Source of the DNA: Candidatus Aalborgiella aggregata
GTDB taxonomy: Bacteria > Pseudomonadota > Gammaproteobacteria > Burkholderiales > Burkholderiaceae_C
Reading direction: 5' to 3'
Assembly: GCA_016705065.1 (NCBI GenBank)
Contig: JADIYY010000002.1
Span: forward strand, 434,001 to 498,000
DNA length: 64,000 nt
In this document: one piece after another, positions 54,934-63,609 of the stretch
Position numbering within the stretch: position 1 is the stretch's first letter
Layout of the letters: each line of letters opens with the position of its first letter
Notes under the pieces: generated by a model
Seen by the model: only the letters and a program-made list of their open reading frames with translations
Databases searched by the model: none
What the model was told of the DNA's origin: nothing
Position numbers and translations under genes: made by a program

Positions 54934-55000
54934 GTTTTATATGCTTTTTTGGCCTGTAGACATCGTATTAATTGCCTATTATGCTATTAAATATATAGCA
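54934..55000 (-). repeat. dispersed hairpin repeat, intergenic, at topB stop
   Basis: On the minus strand AATGCTAT-ATATTTA-ATAGCATT is an 8-bp perfect stem, followed by ATAGGCAATTAATACG, TCTACAGGCC and a T/A-rich end. It abuts the topB stop codon and could act as a 3' stability hairpin. The 150 bases between it and the hydrolase start show nothing else. Confidence 0.82.
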
Positions 55001-57970
55001 TTAACTAAGGTGCTTGCCCACTATCCCTGCCAGTTCAAACATCGTTACCTGTGGTTTACCGAAAACATCCAGCAGCTTGGCGTCGGCGTTGATGGCGCGT
55101 TTGTTGGTAGCGTCTTGCAAGTTGTTGGCTTTGATGTAGTCCCACAGTTTTTTGATAACTTGGGTGCGCAGGACTTGTTCGCTACCTATCACCGCAGCCA
55201 ATGCGTCGCTGGGCTTTAAACCGCCGCTGGCTGATACTTTGCGGGGGGCTTTGGGTTTGGTTGTTGTTTTAGTTGCGGCGGTTTTTTTAGCAGCCACTTT
55301 TTTCGCTGGCACTTTTTTAGCGACTGCTTTCTTGGCTGCTGGCGCTTTTTCACCTTTGGCAACAACGGTTTTGCCAAATGGAGTTTTGGTGGCACGGGCT
55401 GGTTTGGCGCCTGCTGCGGTTTTGCGTGCTGGGAATTTGGAAGGGGCAAATTCAAAGATCACTTTACCGGCTTCTGCGTCCCACGCCAAATGTGCTTTGA
55501 AACCGCGGCGGGTGCGCATGGAGACAAATTTGTCGAGCAAATCGGTTTTGCCGGTTGTGAGCAATTGGCTGATTTGTGCGCGCTCAATCGGCTGCTGCAA
55601 GATGACTTGGCCGCTTTTGAAATCGCAACTCGGCGTGGCTTGCGCCATGGTGGGGACGGATTTTTCGCAAACGTAGTTTTTGCCATGCTCATACACCGCA
55701 CCACCGCATTTAGGACAAGCGCCCAAGCTGGTTTGCGCTGAGAAATCAACAATCTCGCCTGTGCCATCGGCATTTTTGTCGTCACCAAAATCAAATTCCA
55801 ATTTGTAGTTTTTGGTTTCGTCGTCGTATTTGATGACCATTTCGGCCGTGAATGGCCAACCGGCTTTGGAGCGAAAGCCGTCCAAGGGGCCAATTTTGCG
55901 GTCGGTTAAAAATTGCTCCACCTCTGCCACTTCAAAAGTGCGCCCTGCGGGAGTTTTGCCGAACGAGAAGCCGCAACCTTCGGTTGCACCTGCAGCGCCC
56001 GTGCAGGTATAGCGGCGGTAATTTTCTTTGACGATGCCACCGCAATTGGGGCACGGTGACTTCAGTGTGGCATAGTCGCCAGGAATGGTGTCACGGTCGT
56101 ACTCTTTGGCTTTTTTGACCATGCGTGCGGTCATGTCGGCAATCTCTGCCATGAAGGTATCGCGGCTTAACTTGCCGTGTTCCATTTGTGCCAACTTGTA
56201 TTCCCACTCCCCCGTCAGCTCAGCCTTCGATAACTCTTCAACACCCAAACCGCGCAACAAGGTCATCAACTGGAACGCTTTGGCTGTAGGTATCAGTTCG
56301 CGCCCTTCGCGCAGCATGTATTTCTCGTTGATTAATCCTTCAATGGTTGCCGCACGCGTGGCTGGCGTGCCCAATCCTTTTTCTTGCATGGCTTCGCGCA
56401 ACTCATCGTCTTCCACGGTTTTGCCTGCGCCTTCCATCGCGCCCAAAAGCGTGGCTTCAGAATAGCGTGCAGGTGGTCTGGTTTTCAGGCCTTTGGGGTC
56501 AACGGTTTGTGCCAAGACTTTTTCGCCTGCTTGCACAGGCACCAAAATCGTTGCGCTTTTGCCTTCTGCGTCAGGGGTTTCATCCGCCGCTTCTTTGCCG
56601 TAAATGGCCAACCAACCTGGTTTCACCAACACTTTGCCTTCCGTCTTGAAGCTATGTGGTGCCACGAAAGATATGCGAGTCGTATTTTGATATTCGGCGC
56701 TGGGGAAAAACACCGCTAAAAAGCGCTTGACCACCAAGTCGTACAGTTTTTGTTCGGCTTCGCTCAAACCGCTGGGTGCTTGCAGGGTTGGGATGATTGC
56801 AAAGTGATCGCTAACTTTTTTATCGTCAAAAATGCGCTTGCTGGGTTTGACATAGTTGTTTTTTAACGCTGTAGCCGCAAAGGGTGCCAAGTGTTTCATG
56901 CCACTGGCCGCCAACATCTCAAAGGTTTGCTTCACTACAGGCACGTAATCTTCCGGCAGGGCACGTGAATCGGTTCGTGGGTAGGTCAGGGCTTTGTGGC
57001 GCTCATACAGGCTTTGCGCGATGCTGAGCGTGGTTTTGGCACTGAAGCCAAACTTGCCATTGGCCTCGCGTTGCAGTGATGTCAAATCAAACAGCAATGG
57101 GCTGGCTTGGGTACTGGGCTTGCTTTCTTCAGTTACTGTCGCTTTTTTGCCACGTACTGCATCGGCAATGGCCATGGCTTCGCGCTCGGACCATACGCGA
57201 TCGGCCTTGATTTCAGCATCATCAGCATCTTTTTTATGTGCAGGCTTGAACCATTTGGCAGGGTATTCGCCCGCAACCGCAGCAAACGATGCATGGATTT
57301 CCCAGTAATCACGGCTTTGGAAGGCACGGATTTTTTCTTCACGTTCCACCACGATGGACAAGGTGGGCGTTTGTACACGGCCCACCGTCGTCAAGAAGAA
57401 ACCGCCATCGCGTGAATTGAATGCGGTCATGGCGCGGGTGCCGTTGATGCCGACCAACCAGTCGGCCTCAGAACGACAACGGGCAGCATCAGCCAGTGGC
57501 AGCATTTGCTTGTCGGTGCGCAAGCTGGCAAAACCATCGCGAATGGCCTGCGGTGTCATGGATTGCAGCCACAGGCGTGATACGGGGTGTTTGGCTTTGC
57601 TGTATTGTTGAATCAAGCGGAAGATCAATTCCCCCTCACGCCCCGCGTCACACGCATTCACAAAGGCATTCACATCTTTGCGCTTGGCCAGTTTCACAAT
57701 GGCGTTGAGCCGTGTCTTGGTCTTGTCCATCGGCTTCAAATCAAAATGCGGTGGGATAACCGGCAAGTTGGCAAAGCTCCATTTGCCACGCTTCACGTCA
57801 AATTCTTCAGGCGCTTGAATTTCTAGCAAATGCCCCACCGCGCTGGTAATAACGTAGTTTTCACTCTCAAAATATTCGTCCTGCTTTTCAAATTTACCAG
57901 CCAAAGGCGTGAGCGCTTTGACGATGTCGCTAGCGACCGAAGGCTTTTCTGCAATGACCAATGTTTTCAT
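55001..57970 (-). CDS. topB: DNA topoisomerase III with histone-like tail and SWIB domain
   Basis: A 989-residue type IA topoisomerase. The TOPRIM domain opens with VIAEKPSVASDIVKAL and has DAGREGELIF; the catalytic Tyr is in ALTYPRTDSRALP (about 335). Two zinc-ribbon-like segments follow (CPNCGGIVKENYRRYTC and CPKCGGAVYEHGKNYVC). Residues about 850-915 are Lys/Ala/Pro-rich like histone H1 tails (KKAVAKKVPAKKVAAKK). Residues 916-989 form a SWIB/MDM2 domain (TQVIKKLWDYIKANNLQD, RAINADAKLLDVFG, VTMFELAGIVGKHL). The SWIB fusion is known in chlamydial topoisomerase I and in several Burkholderiales. It diverges from a SET-domain gene. Confidence 0.93.
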   Translation of the reverse strand: MKTLVIAEKPSVASDIVKALTPLAGKFEKQDEYFESENYVITSAVGHLLEIQAPEEFDVKRGKWSFANLPVIPPHFDLKPMDKTKTRLNAIVKLAKRKDVNAFVNACDAGREGELIFRLIQQYSKAKHPVSRLWLQSMTPQAIRDGFASLRTDKQMLPLADAARCRSEADWLVGINGTRAMTAFNSRDGGFFLTTVGRVQTPTLSIVVEREEKIRAFQSRDYWEIHASFAAVAGEYPAKWFKPAHKKDADDAEIKADRVWSEREAMAIADAVRGKKATVTEESKPSTQASPLLFDLTSLQREANGKFGFSAKTTLSIAQSLYERHKALTYPRTDSRALPEDYVPVVKQTFEMLAASGMKHLAPFAATALKNNYVKPSKRIFDDKKVSDHFAIIPTLQAPSGLSEAEQKLYDLVVKRFLAVFFPSAEYQNTTRISFVAPHSFKTEGKVLVKPGWLAIYGKEAADETPDAEGKSATILVPVQAGEKVLAQTVDPKGLKTRPPARYSEATLLGAMEGAGKTVEDDELREAMQEKGLGTPATRAATIEGLINEKYMLREGRELIPTAKAFQLMTLLRGLGVEELSKAELTGEWEYKLAQMEHGKLSRDTFMAEIADMTARMVKKAKEYDRDTIPGDYATLKSPCPNCGGIVKENYRRYTCTGAAGATEGCGFSFGKTPAGRTFEVAEVEQFLTDRKIGPLDGFRSKAGWPFTAEMVIKYDDETKNYKLEFDFGDDKNADGTGEIVDFSAQTSLGACPKCGGAVYEHGKNYVCEKSVPTMAQATPSCDFKSGQVILQQPIERAQISQLLTTGKTDLLDKFVSMRTRRGFKAHLAWDAEAGKVIFEFAPSKFPARKTAAGAKPARATKTPFGKTVVAKGEKAPAAKKAVAKKVPAKKVAAKKTAATKTTTKPKAPRKVSASGGLKPSDALAAVIGSEQVLRTQVIKKLWDYIKANNLQDATNKRAINADAKLLDVFGKPQVTMFELAGIVGKHLS

Positions 57971-58022
57971 CTTATTTCAATCCGTTTTTATTCAGTAGGC
58001 AATTTAGCTACAATAAGTTCCT

Positions 58023-58049
58023 CGCGCGTGCGCACGCGCACACGCGCAC
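58023..58049. promoter_or_regulatory. alternating pyrimidine-purine tract, possible Z-DNA
   Basis: 27 bases alternate strictly C/T with G/A (CGCGCGTGCGCACGCGCACA, then CGCGCAC). Inside it GCGCGTGCGCACGCGC (58024-58039) is a perfect palindrome. Such tracts flip to left-handed DNA under negative supercoiling. It lies in the 155-base region between the divergent topB and SET genes. Confidence 0.7.
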
Positions 58050-58125
58050 CCGTACGTATTAAACATACCAAATTTTTGGACATTGTTTAAAAAATCTTCA
58101 ACTTTTCCCAAGAATAATTTTTCAA

Positions 58126-58740
58126 GTGGCCACCAAACACCCTGTCTCCAAGCCGTCAAAAGCAGCTAAAACCGAAGTTTCCCCTCTGAAGAACAACAGT
58201 AAGTCAGCACAAAAGACTGCATCAAAAAGAATAGCAGTGCGCTCATCGGGCGTGCATGGCAAAGGGGTTTTTGCTGAAATGGACATTGCTGAAGGTGAAA
58301 CTTTGATTGAATACAAGGGTGAAGTGATCAAATGGAAAGAAGCGCTGCGACGTCACCCGCACAACCCCAAAGAACCCAACCACACGTTTTTCTTCTCAAT
58401 TGATGACAAGCATGTGATTGACGGCAATGTCAATGGCAATTCTGCAAGGTGGATCAATCATTCTTGCAAACCCAATTGCGAAGCAGACGAAAAAAAAGGC
58501 AGGGTATTTATCAAAGCCTTGCGCAATATACAAGCGGGCGAAGAGTTGAATTACGATTATGGACTGGTGATAGATGAGCCATACACCGCTAAGCTGAAGG
58601 CAGACTACCAATGCCTTTGCGGGGCGAAAAAATGTCGTGGGACTTTGCTAGCACCCAAAGAAAAAGATGAACGTGATGCCAAAAGCGAATCGACTAAAAG
58701 AAAAAGAAAAGGCAAACGCAAATCCAATCACAAGAAGTGA
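58126..58740 (+). CDS. SET-domain protein-lysine methyltransferase
   Basis: A 204-residue protein from a GTG start. A basic N-terminus (about 1-35) precedes the SET domain: RSSGVHGKGVFAEMDIAEGE, the SAM-binding NHSCKPN (111-117), GEELNYDYGL (catalytic Tyr region), and a post-SET CLCGAKKC (Cys 163, 165, 170, with Cys 114 the likely fourth zinc ligand). The tail KRKRKGKRKS is strongly basic. Bacterial SET proteins methylate lysines of histone-like or ribosomal proteins. Its divergent neighbour TopB has a lysine-rich tail, a possible target (inference). It overlaps birA by one base. Confidence 0.9.
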   Translation: MATKHPVSKPSKAAKTEVSPLKNNSKSAQKTASKRIAVRSSGVHGKGVFAEMDIAEGETLIEYKGEVIKWKEALRRHPHNPKEPNHTFFFSIDDKHVIDGNVNGNSARWINHSCKPNCEADEKKGRVFIKALRNIQAGEELNYDYGLVIDEPYTAKLKADYQCLCGAKKCRGTLLAPKEKDERDAKSESTKRKRKGKRKSNHKK

Positions 58741-59588
58741 TGCGTATGCACAGGCCTGCCGTCATCCAGTGGCCTGCTGAGGCAATTTGGGAACAAGTAG
58801 CACCCCTTTTGCCGGGTTTCACCATTGAGATATTACCTGAGATTGGCTCCACCAATACCGAGCTCATGCGCCGTGCCAAAGATGGGAAGCTAGAGCCCAC
58901 TTTACTTGTGGCAGAACATCAAACTGCAGGGCGCGGACGCCTTGGTCGGGATTGGATCGCCTTAACAGACAGAGTAGACAACGCGCTACCGATGCTCACT
59001 TTTTCATTGGGCTTACCGTTCTCGCCCGCCAGTTGGTCAGGTCTGTCACTGGCGGTTGGTGTCAGTTTAGCCAGCAGCTTAGACCCCAGCATCCAATTGA
59101 AATGGCCCAATGATTTGTGGCTGAAAGAGCGCAAATTAGGCGGCATCTTGATTGAGACCACTGCCATCAACAACCAACGCTATGTTGTGATTGGCATTGG
59201 TATCAACATTCTTCAGGCCAAACAACTTTCAACATCGGTATTGCGCACTGCACCAGCATGGTTGCAAGAAATCAATGCCCAGGCGCAAGCGGCGAGCACT
59301 TTGGCGCAAGTCATCACCCCCTTGGTGCATACCCTTCAATTGTTTGAAACGCAAGGATTTGCGCCTTTTCAAAAATCATTTAATGCACTAGATGCTTTGC
59401 ACAACCGAACCGTGCTTATTCAAAACAACAAGGAATCAATGGCAGATTCCGTTCAACTGCAGGGCATCGATCAAGGAATATCACAAGGTTTAGCTCAAGG
59501 TGTGGATATTTCGGGCGCCCTCATCGTTTTGACAGTAAATGGTCGTCAATTGGTCAGCAGCTCAGAAGTGTCTATTAAAGCCGTATAG
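58740..59588 (+). CDS. birA: biotin-[acetyl-CoA-carboxylase] ligase
   Basis: This 282-residue ligase attaches biotin to AccB through biotinyl-AMP. The ATG at 58740 overlaps the SET stop. The biotin loop AEHQTAGRGRLGRDW, KWPNDLWLKERKLGGILIE and VIGIGIN are present. It lacks the N-terminal helix-turn-helix of E. coli BirA, so it is monofunctional. The C-terminal part has an insertion rich in Gln/Gly (QGIDQGISQGLAQGVD). Confidence 0.92.
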   Translation: MRMHRPAVIQWPAEAIWEQVAPLLPGFTIEILPEIGSTNTELMRRAKDGKLEPTLLVAEHQTAGRGRLGRDWIALTDRVDNALPMLTFSLGLPFSPASWSGLSLAVGVSLASSLDPSIQLKWPNDLWLKERKLGGILIETTAINNQRYVVIGIGINILQAKQLSTSVLRTAPAWLQEINAQAQAASTLAQVITPLVHTLQLFETQGFAPFQKSFNALDALHNRTVLIQNNKESMADSVQLQGIDQGISQGLAQGVDISGALIVLTVNGRQLVSSSEVSIKAV

Positions 59589-59626
59589 ACCAAATAAAGC
59601 GCAATTTTTCTCATAAACTACATCGT

Positions 59627-60325
59627 ATGCTGCGTCTAGTCGTCCTATTATTGATCTTGGCCAATGGTCTGTATTTTGCATGGTCGCATCGAATTTTCAG
59701 CGAATTGGGTTGGGGCAAGGCTCCACAAAACGAGCCACATCGACTGCAGCAGCAAATCAACCCAGAACGCATTCGTGTGCTTGATATAAACGATGCACGA
59801 GTACAAAATCAACCAGCTCAAACATCAGCAACTTTAACTGCGACAACAGCAAGTACAAATGTGAACATTCAATGTTTGCATACAGGCACCTACAGTGACA
59901 AACAAATTGAGCCATTGCGTAACAAATTATCTGCACTGATGCCTGCCAACAGTTGGCGAATCGAAGAGATACCAAGTCAGCAAAAATGGTTGATTTACAT
60001 GGGTAAATATGCAAATAGCAGCATGTTCGAACTGAAGAAGGCCGAACTAAAAAAAATGCAACTTGCATTTATCCCTGTCAACGAAGGACCGATGGCTTTG
60101 GGTATCACATTAGGTCAATTTCCCAGTCAAGCGGAAGCCAATCAATCACTCAATGATTTAAGTAAGCGTGGCATTCGAACTGCCAAAGTGGTACAAGAAA
60201 TAGTTAATGAAAAAAATTACCTACTGGTATTTCCTGCAATCGACACAGATTTGATTCCAAAAATCAATGCTTTGACGGCAACGGCGTCTGGAAAACCATT
60301 GAAATCCTGTAACATAAAACCCTGA
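59627..60325 (+). CDS. SPOR-like membrane protein
   Basis: A 232-residue protein with an N-terminal membrane helix (LRLVVLLLILANGLYFAWS), a Gln/Thr-rich linker and a C-terminal domain resembling SPOR (ALGITLGQFPSQAEANQSLNDL, then TAKVVQEIVNEKNYLLVFPA), which binds denuded peptidoglycan at the septum. It follows birA by 38 bases, an arrangement I recall from related genomes. SPOR assignment is by pattern only. It converges on the kinase gene with ten bases between the stops. Confidence 0.72.
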   Translation: MLRLVVLLLILANGLYFAWSHRIFSELGWGKAPQNEPHRLQQQINPERIRVLDINDARVQNQPAQTSATLTATTASTNVNIQCLHTGTYSDKQIEPLRNKLSALMPANSWRIEEIPSQQKWLIYMGKYANSSMFELKKAELKKMQLAFIPVNEGPMALGITLGQFPSQAEANQSLNDLSKRGIRTAKVVQEIVNEKNYLLVFPAIDTDLIPKINALTATASGKPLKSCNIKP

Positions 60326-60335
60326 ACAATTTTTG

Positions 60336-61820
60336 CTATCGATTGTCTGGTCTGTCTCGAGGATTCAGAAAAAATCGAATGGTGAATTTGGCACCAGTGG
60401 GAATATGTCCTGGTTTTGCATCTTCAATGGTTAAAACGGCGCCGTGTTTTTTGGCAATCTCTTGAACGATGGCCAAACCCAAACCAGACCCATCCGCATT
60501 GGTTCCCAAAGCACGGTAAAACGGCTGCATCACCAATTGCTTCTCCGCATCAGGAATCCCTACTCCTGAATCTTCAACTTGCAAAATACAAGTTTGATCG
60601 TCAGTAAAAACACGCACAGTCACGATTCCTGGCTGTTCAGAAGTCGAAGGTGTGTAATTCAGCGCATTGTCAATCAAATTCCTGATTAGTTCTTTGATGA
60701 GGGTTGGGTTGGCTCGTACCATTTTATTTTTAGCCAGTTGACGTGGGACATTGGCACTTTCAAAACCTAAGTCGATGTGTTTTTCTATGGCTTTAGGCAG
60801 AGCATCTTGAATAACGTCTTTAACCAAATCAGAAAGGTTACATACTTGCTCTGGCATCACTTGCCCATCACCCTCAGCTCGGGCCAATGCGAGTAACTGG
60901 TTCACCGTGTGCGTCGCCCGAATACTTGAGCGCCCAATTTGTTGCAATGATAGTTTCAGATCTTCAGTACTGTGGCTTTGGCGCAGAGCCAATTCAGCCT
61001 GCATGCGTAAACCAGCCAAGGGGGTTTTGAGTTGATGTGCGGCATCTGTTAAAAACCTCTTTTGCGTCACCATGGCATCCTTGAGTCTCGCCAGCAAACC
61101 ATTGACCGACGATACCAAGGGCACCACTTCTAAAGGCACGATGACTTCGTCTAAAGGACTTAAGTCATCTGGCTTACGTAACCTTATTCTGTTTTCCAAT
61201 AATTTCATTGGACGTGTGCCGCGATACAAAGCAAACCAAACCAACAGTACCGCCATGGGCAAAATAATGAATTGCGGTAGCATGATACCTTTGATAATGT
61301 CCGTTGCCAAAATTGACCTGTTTTCGCGTGTTTCTGCAACTTGTACCAATATATCCTGAGCATCAGGCAATGAAGTACGTACCCAAACATAGGCCATACG
61401 AATGGGTAAGCCACGGATTTCATCATCCCTATAGACAAGTTCAGCCTCTGTAGATTTTTTGACGACTGATGGCAATGGCGGTAAAGGCAAATCTTTTTCA
61501 CCATCTAATAGTTCACCTCGAATACCCAAAACTTGGAAGTAAACCTGATCCACATCATCACGCAGAAGTTCGCGAGTATCGGCGGTCATCTCAAATTTCA
61601 CTGTGTTACCTTGCACAACAACCAAACGCGCTATGGTTTGGACTTTGTACTCGAGTGCGCGATCAAAAGGCTTGTTGGCGATGCTTTGTGCGACAAACCA
61701 CATGAAGACCAAGCTTGCCGGCCAAAGCAGCAGCAATGGCATCAGCATCCAATCTAAAATTTCGCCAAATAGTGAGCGTTGTTCGCCCCTAAAGATATTC
61801 GTTCTAGGTGATTTTTTCAA
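60336..61820 (-). CDS. sensor histidine kinase, TctE/QseC type
   Basis: About 494 residues from a TTG at 61820, just inside the regulator's end; a TTG at 61850 is also possible. Two membrane helices (LMPLLLLWPASLVFMWFVAQ and FIILPMAVLLVWFALY) bracket a periplasmic sensor domain. The dimerisation box is FLTDAAHQLKTPLAGLRMQ with the phospho-His, then the N box LIRNLIDNALNY, and G boxes VEDSGVGIP and GSGLGLAIVQEIA. It is of the TctE branch that senses organic acids, though the ligand is unknown. It follows its response regulator in one operon. Confidence 0.9.
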   Translation of the reverse strand: MKKSPRTNIFRGEQRSLFGEILDWMLMPLLLLWPASLVFMWFVAQSIANKPFDRALEYKVQTIARLVVVQGNTVKFEMTADTRELLRDDVDQVYFQVLGIRGELLDGEKDLPLPPLPSVVKKSTEAELVYRDDEIRGLPIRMAYVWVRTSLPDAQDILVQVAETRENRSILATDIIKGIMLPQFIILPMAVLLVWFALYRGTRPMKLLENRIRLRKPDDLSPLDEVIVPLEVVPLVSSVNGLLARLKDAMVTQKRFLTDAAHQLKTPLAGLRMQAELALRQSHSTEDLKLSLQQIGRSSIRATHTVNQLLALARAEGDGQVMPEQVCNLSDLVKDVIQDALPKAIEKHIDLGFESANVPRQLAKNKMVRANPTLIKELIRNLIDNALNYTPSTSEQPGIVTVRVFTDDQTCILQVEDSGVGIPDAEKQLVMQPFYRALGTNADGSGLGLAIVQEIAKKHGAVLTIEDAKPGHIPTGAKFTIRFFLNPRDRPDNR

Positions 61821-62475
61821 GGCAATAACCCAAGCCTCGTACTGTCGCAATGCGCACGGGACCTTTTTCTATCTTCTTGCGCAGACGGTGGATATATACC
61901 TCTATCGCATTGTTACTGACTTCTTCACCCCATTCACACAAACGTTCGACCAATTGATCTTTACTCACCAATCGCCCAGTGCGTTGTAACAACACTTCCA
62001 ACAAGCCCAGCTCGCGTGCTGAAAGCTCTACCATTTTGCCTTCCATCGTGGCAACCCTACCAGCTTGGTCGTATTCCAAAGGACCATGTTTGATGGTGCT
62101 GATAACGCCTCCCACACCACGCCGCACCAACGCGCGCACCCTGGCTTCGAGCTCTTGCAAGCTGAATGGTTTGGCCATGTAGTCGTCTGCGCCGTAATCC
62201 AGCCCTTTAACGCGTTCTTCAATGCTGTCGGCAGCTGTCAAAATGAGAACGGGTAACTTAGAACCTCTTGCACGTAAACGTTTGAGAACCTCTAATCCAT
62301 TCATTTTGGGTAAACCCAAATCCAGAATCAACAAATCAAATTCAGTATTCGTCATGAGCGCTGCATCCGCTTGCGAACCATCAGGTACATGATCAACCGC
62401 TGCGCCTGAACTGCGCAAGGTGCGCAGCAAGCCATCCGCCAATACTTGATCGTCTTCAGCAATAAGAATCCGCAT
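61804..62475 (-). CDS. OmpR-family response regulator, TctD type
   Basis: A 223-residue regulator starting at 62475 behind GGAGAC. The receiver has the acidic pair in LIAEDDQ, the phospho-Asp in LLILDLGLPKMNG, and KPF; the OmpR-type winged helix ends in EVYIHRLRKKIEKGPVRIATVRGLGYCL. It overlaps the kinase gene. It probably controls transport of a carboxylate; the divergent AEC transporter is the nearest candidate, and a direct repeat in the shared upstream region may be its site. Confidence 0.92.
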   Translation of the reverse strand: MRILIAEDDQVLADGLLRTLRSSGAAVDHVPDGSQADAALMTNTEFDLLILDLGLPKMNGLEVLKRLRARGSKLPVLILTAADSIEERVKGLDYGADDYMAKPFSLQELEARVRALVRRGVGGVISTIKHGPLEYDQAGRVATMEGKMVELSARELGLLEVLLQRTGRLVSKDQLVERLCEWGEEVSNNAIEVYIHRLRKKIEKGPVRIATVRGLGYCLEKIT

Positions 62476-62532
62476 CTTTTGTCTCCATCTTCTAATTCGA
62501 CTCATTTTAGAGCCTTGCAGCGCACTTGGACT

Positions 62533-62553
62533 TAGGGGTAAAACCTAGGGTAA
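62533..62553. promoter_or_regulatory. tandem direct repeat, candidate response-regulator site
   Basis: TAGGGGTAA (62533-62541) and TAGGGTAA (62546-62553) repeat with about one helical turn of spacing, the pattern used by OmpR-family dimers. The site lies between the divergent regulator and AEC transporter genes. Binding is inference. Confidence 0.45.
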
Positions 62554-62572
62554 GTTAGCGCACAATACATGG

Positions 62573-63535
62573 GTGCAAAATATATTTTCTGTATTCCAAA
62601 TTACTTTCCCTTTTTTCGCATTGGTTTTGTGCGGCTACCTGGCCACACGCAAGGGGTTTTTGCCACTGCCAGCAATAGGCGGCATGAACAGCTTTGTTTT
62701 GTTCTTTGCTTTACCCTGTTTGTTATTTAGATTTGGCTCCAGTACACCGATTGCACAACTTTTAGATTGGAATGTGGTCCTTGTTTATTTGTTTTGTGCA
62801 TTGGTAATGGTGGGGTTCACCATTGCCATTACCAAAGGGCGCCGCATTGGTTGGAACGATGCCTCATTTGGCGCTTTGGTAGCTGCATTCCCAAATACAG
62901 GATTCATGGGTGTTCCCTTACTGGTAGCGTTGCTGGGTGCGAAAGCGGCAGGACCTGTCATCCAAACCATCATGATTGACATGCTCATTACGAGTTCTTT
63001 ATGCATTGCCCTGTCCAAATTGGATGGCGCAGAAGAACACGGCTTCAGCAATGCCGTAAAAAAATCTCTGAAAGGCGTTTTCACAAACCCCATGCCTTGG
63101 GCTATTTTGTTGGGCGCATTTTTTTCAGCAACCGAAATGACACTACCCAAACCAGTAGCAGTCACACTGGGTTTGTTGGCGGATGCCGCCTCTCCGGTCG
63201 CTTTGTTCACGATTGGCGCCGTATTGGCACGTTCCGATATGAATATTCATGACAAAGTACCCCTGCATGAATACGTGCCCGTTGCTTTTTTGAAATTATT
63301 TTTACACCCATTACTTGTTTTGCTGGTTGGAACGACTGCCAAGCAAATGGGCGCTAGCTTAGATAATTACGCGTTAACTGTACTGGTGTTGGCTGCTGCA
63401 CTGCCCAGTGCCAGTAATGTGTCCTTATTGGCCGAACGCATGGGTGCAAACAATGGTCGTGTCGCAAAGATTATTCTTTTTTCAACAGCATTGGCATTTA
63501 TCAGCTTTTCCGTTGCTGTGGCTATTTTCAGATAA
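62573..63535 (+). CDS. AEC-family (auxin efflux carrier-like) transporter
   Basis: A 320-residue, ten-helix membrane carrier from a GTG start. Typical segments are FQITFPFFALVLCGYLATRKG, FALPCLLFRFGS, FPNTGFMGVPLLVALLG and, near the end, LPSASNVSLLAERMGAN. Bacterial AEC members move malonate, malate or other carboxylates. The nearby TctDE-like pair supports a carboxylate, but no substrate can be fixed. Confidence 0.88.
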   Translation: MQNIFSVFQITFPFFALVLCGYLATRKGFLPLPAIGGMNSFVLFFALPCLLFRFGSSTPIAQLLDWNVVLVYLFCALVMVGFTIAITKGRRIGWNDASFGALVAAFPNTGFMGVPLLVALLGAKAAGPVIQTIMIDMLITSSLCIALSKLDGAEEHGFSNAVKKSLKGVFTNPMPWAILLGAFFSATEMTLPKPVAVTLGLLADAASPVALFTIGAVLARSDMNIHDKVPLHEYVPVAFLKLFLHPLLVLLVGTTAKQMGASLDNYALTVLVLAAALPSASNVSLLAERMGANNGRVAKIILFSTALAFISFSVAVAIFR

Positions 63536-63552
63536 GTGAAGTTTCAACGCCA

Positions 63553-63584
63553 ATAAAAAAAGGACGCCTAAGCGTCCTTTTTAT
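63553..63584. terminator. bidirectional terminator between AEC and HiPIP genes
   Basis: AGGACGC-CTAA-GCGTCCT with seven A's on the left and five T's on the right acts for both convergent genes. Confidence 0.92.
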
Positions 63585-63609
63585 GATGGGTAGTTTAATT
63601 ACCCTGTGT

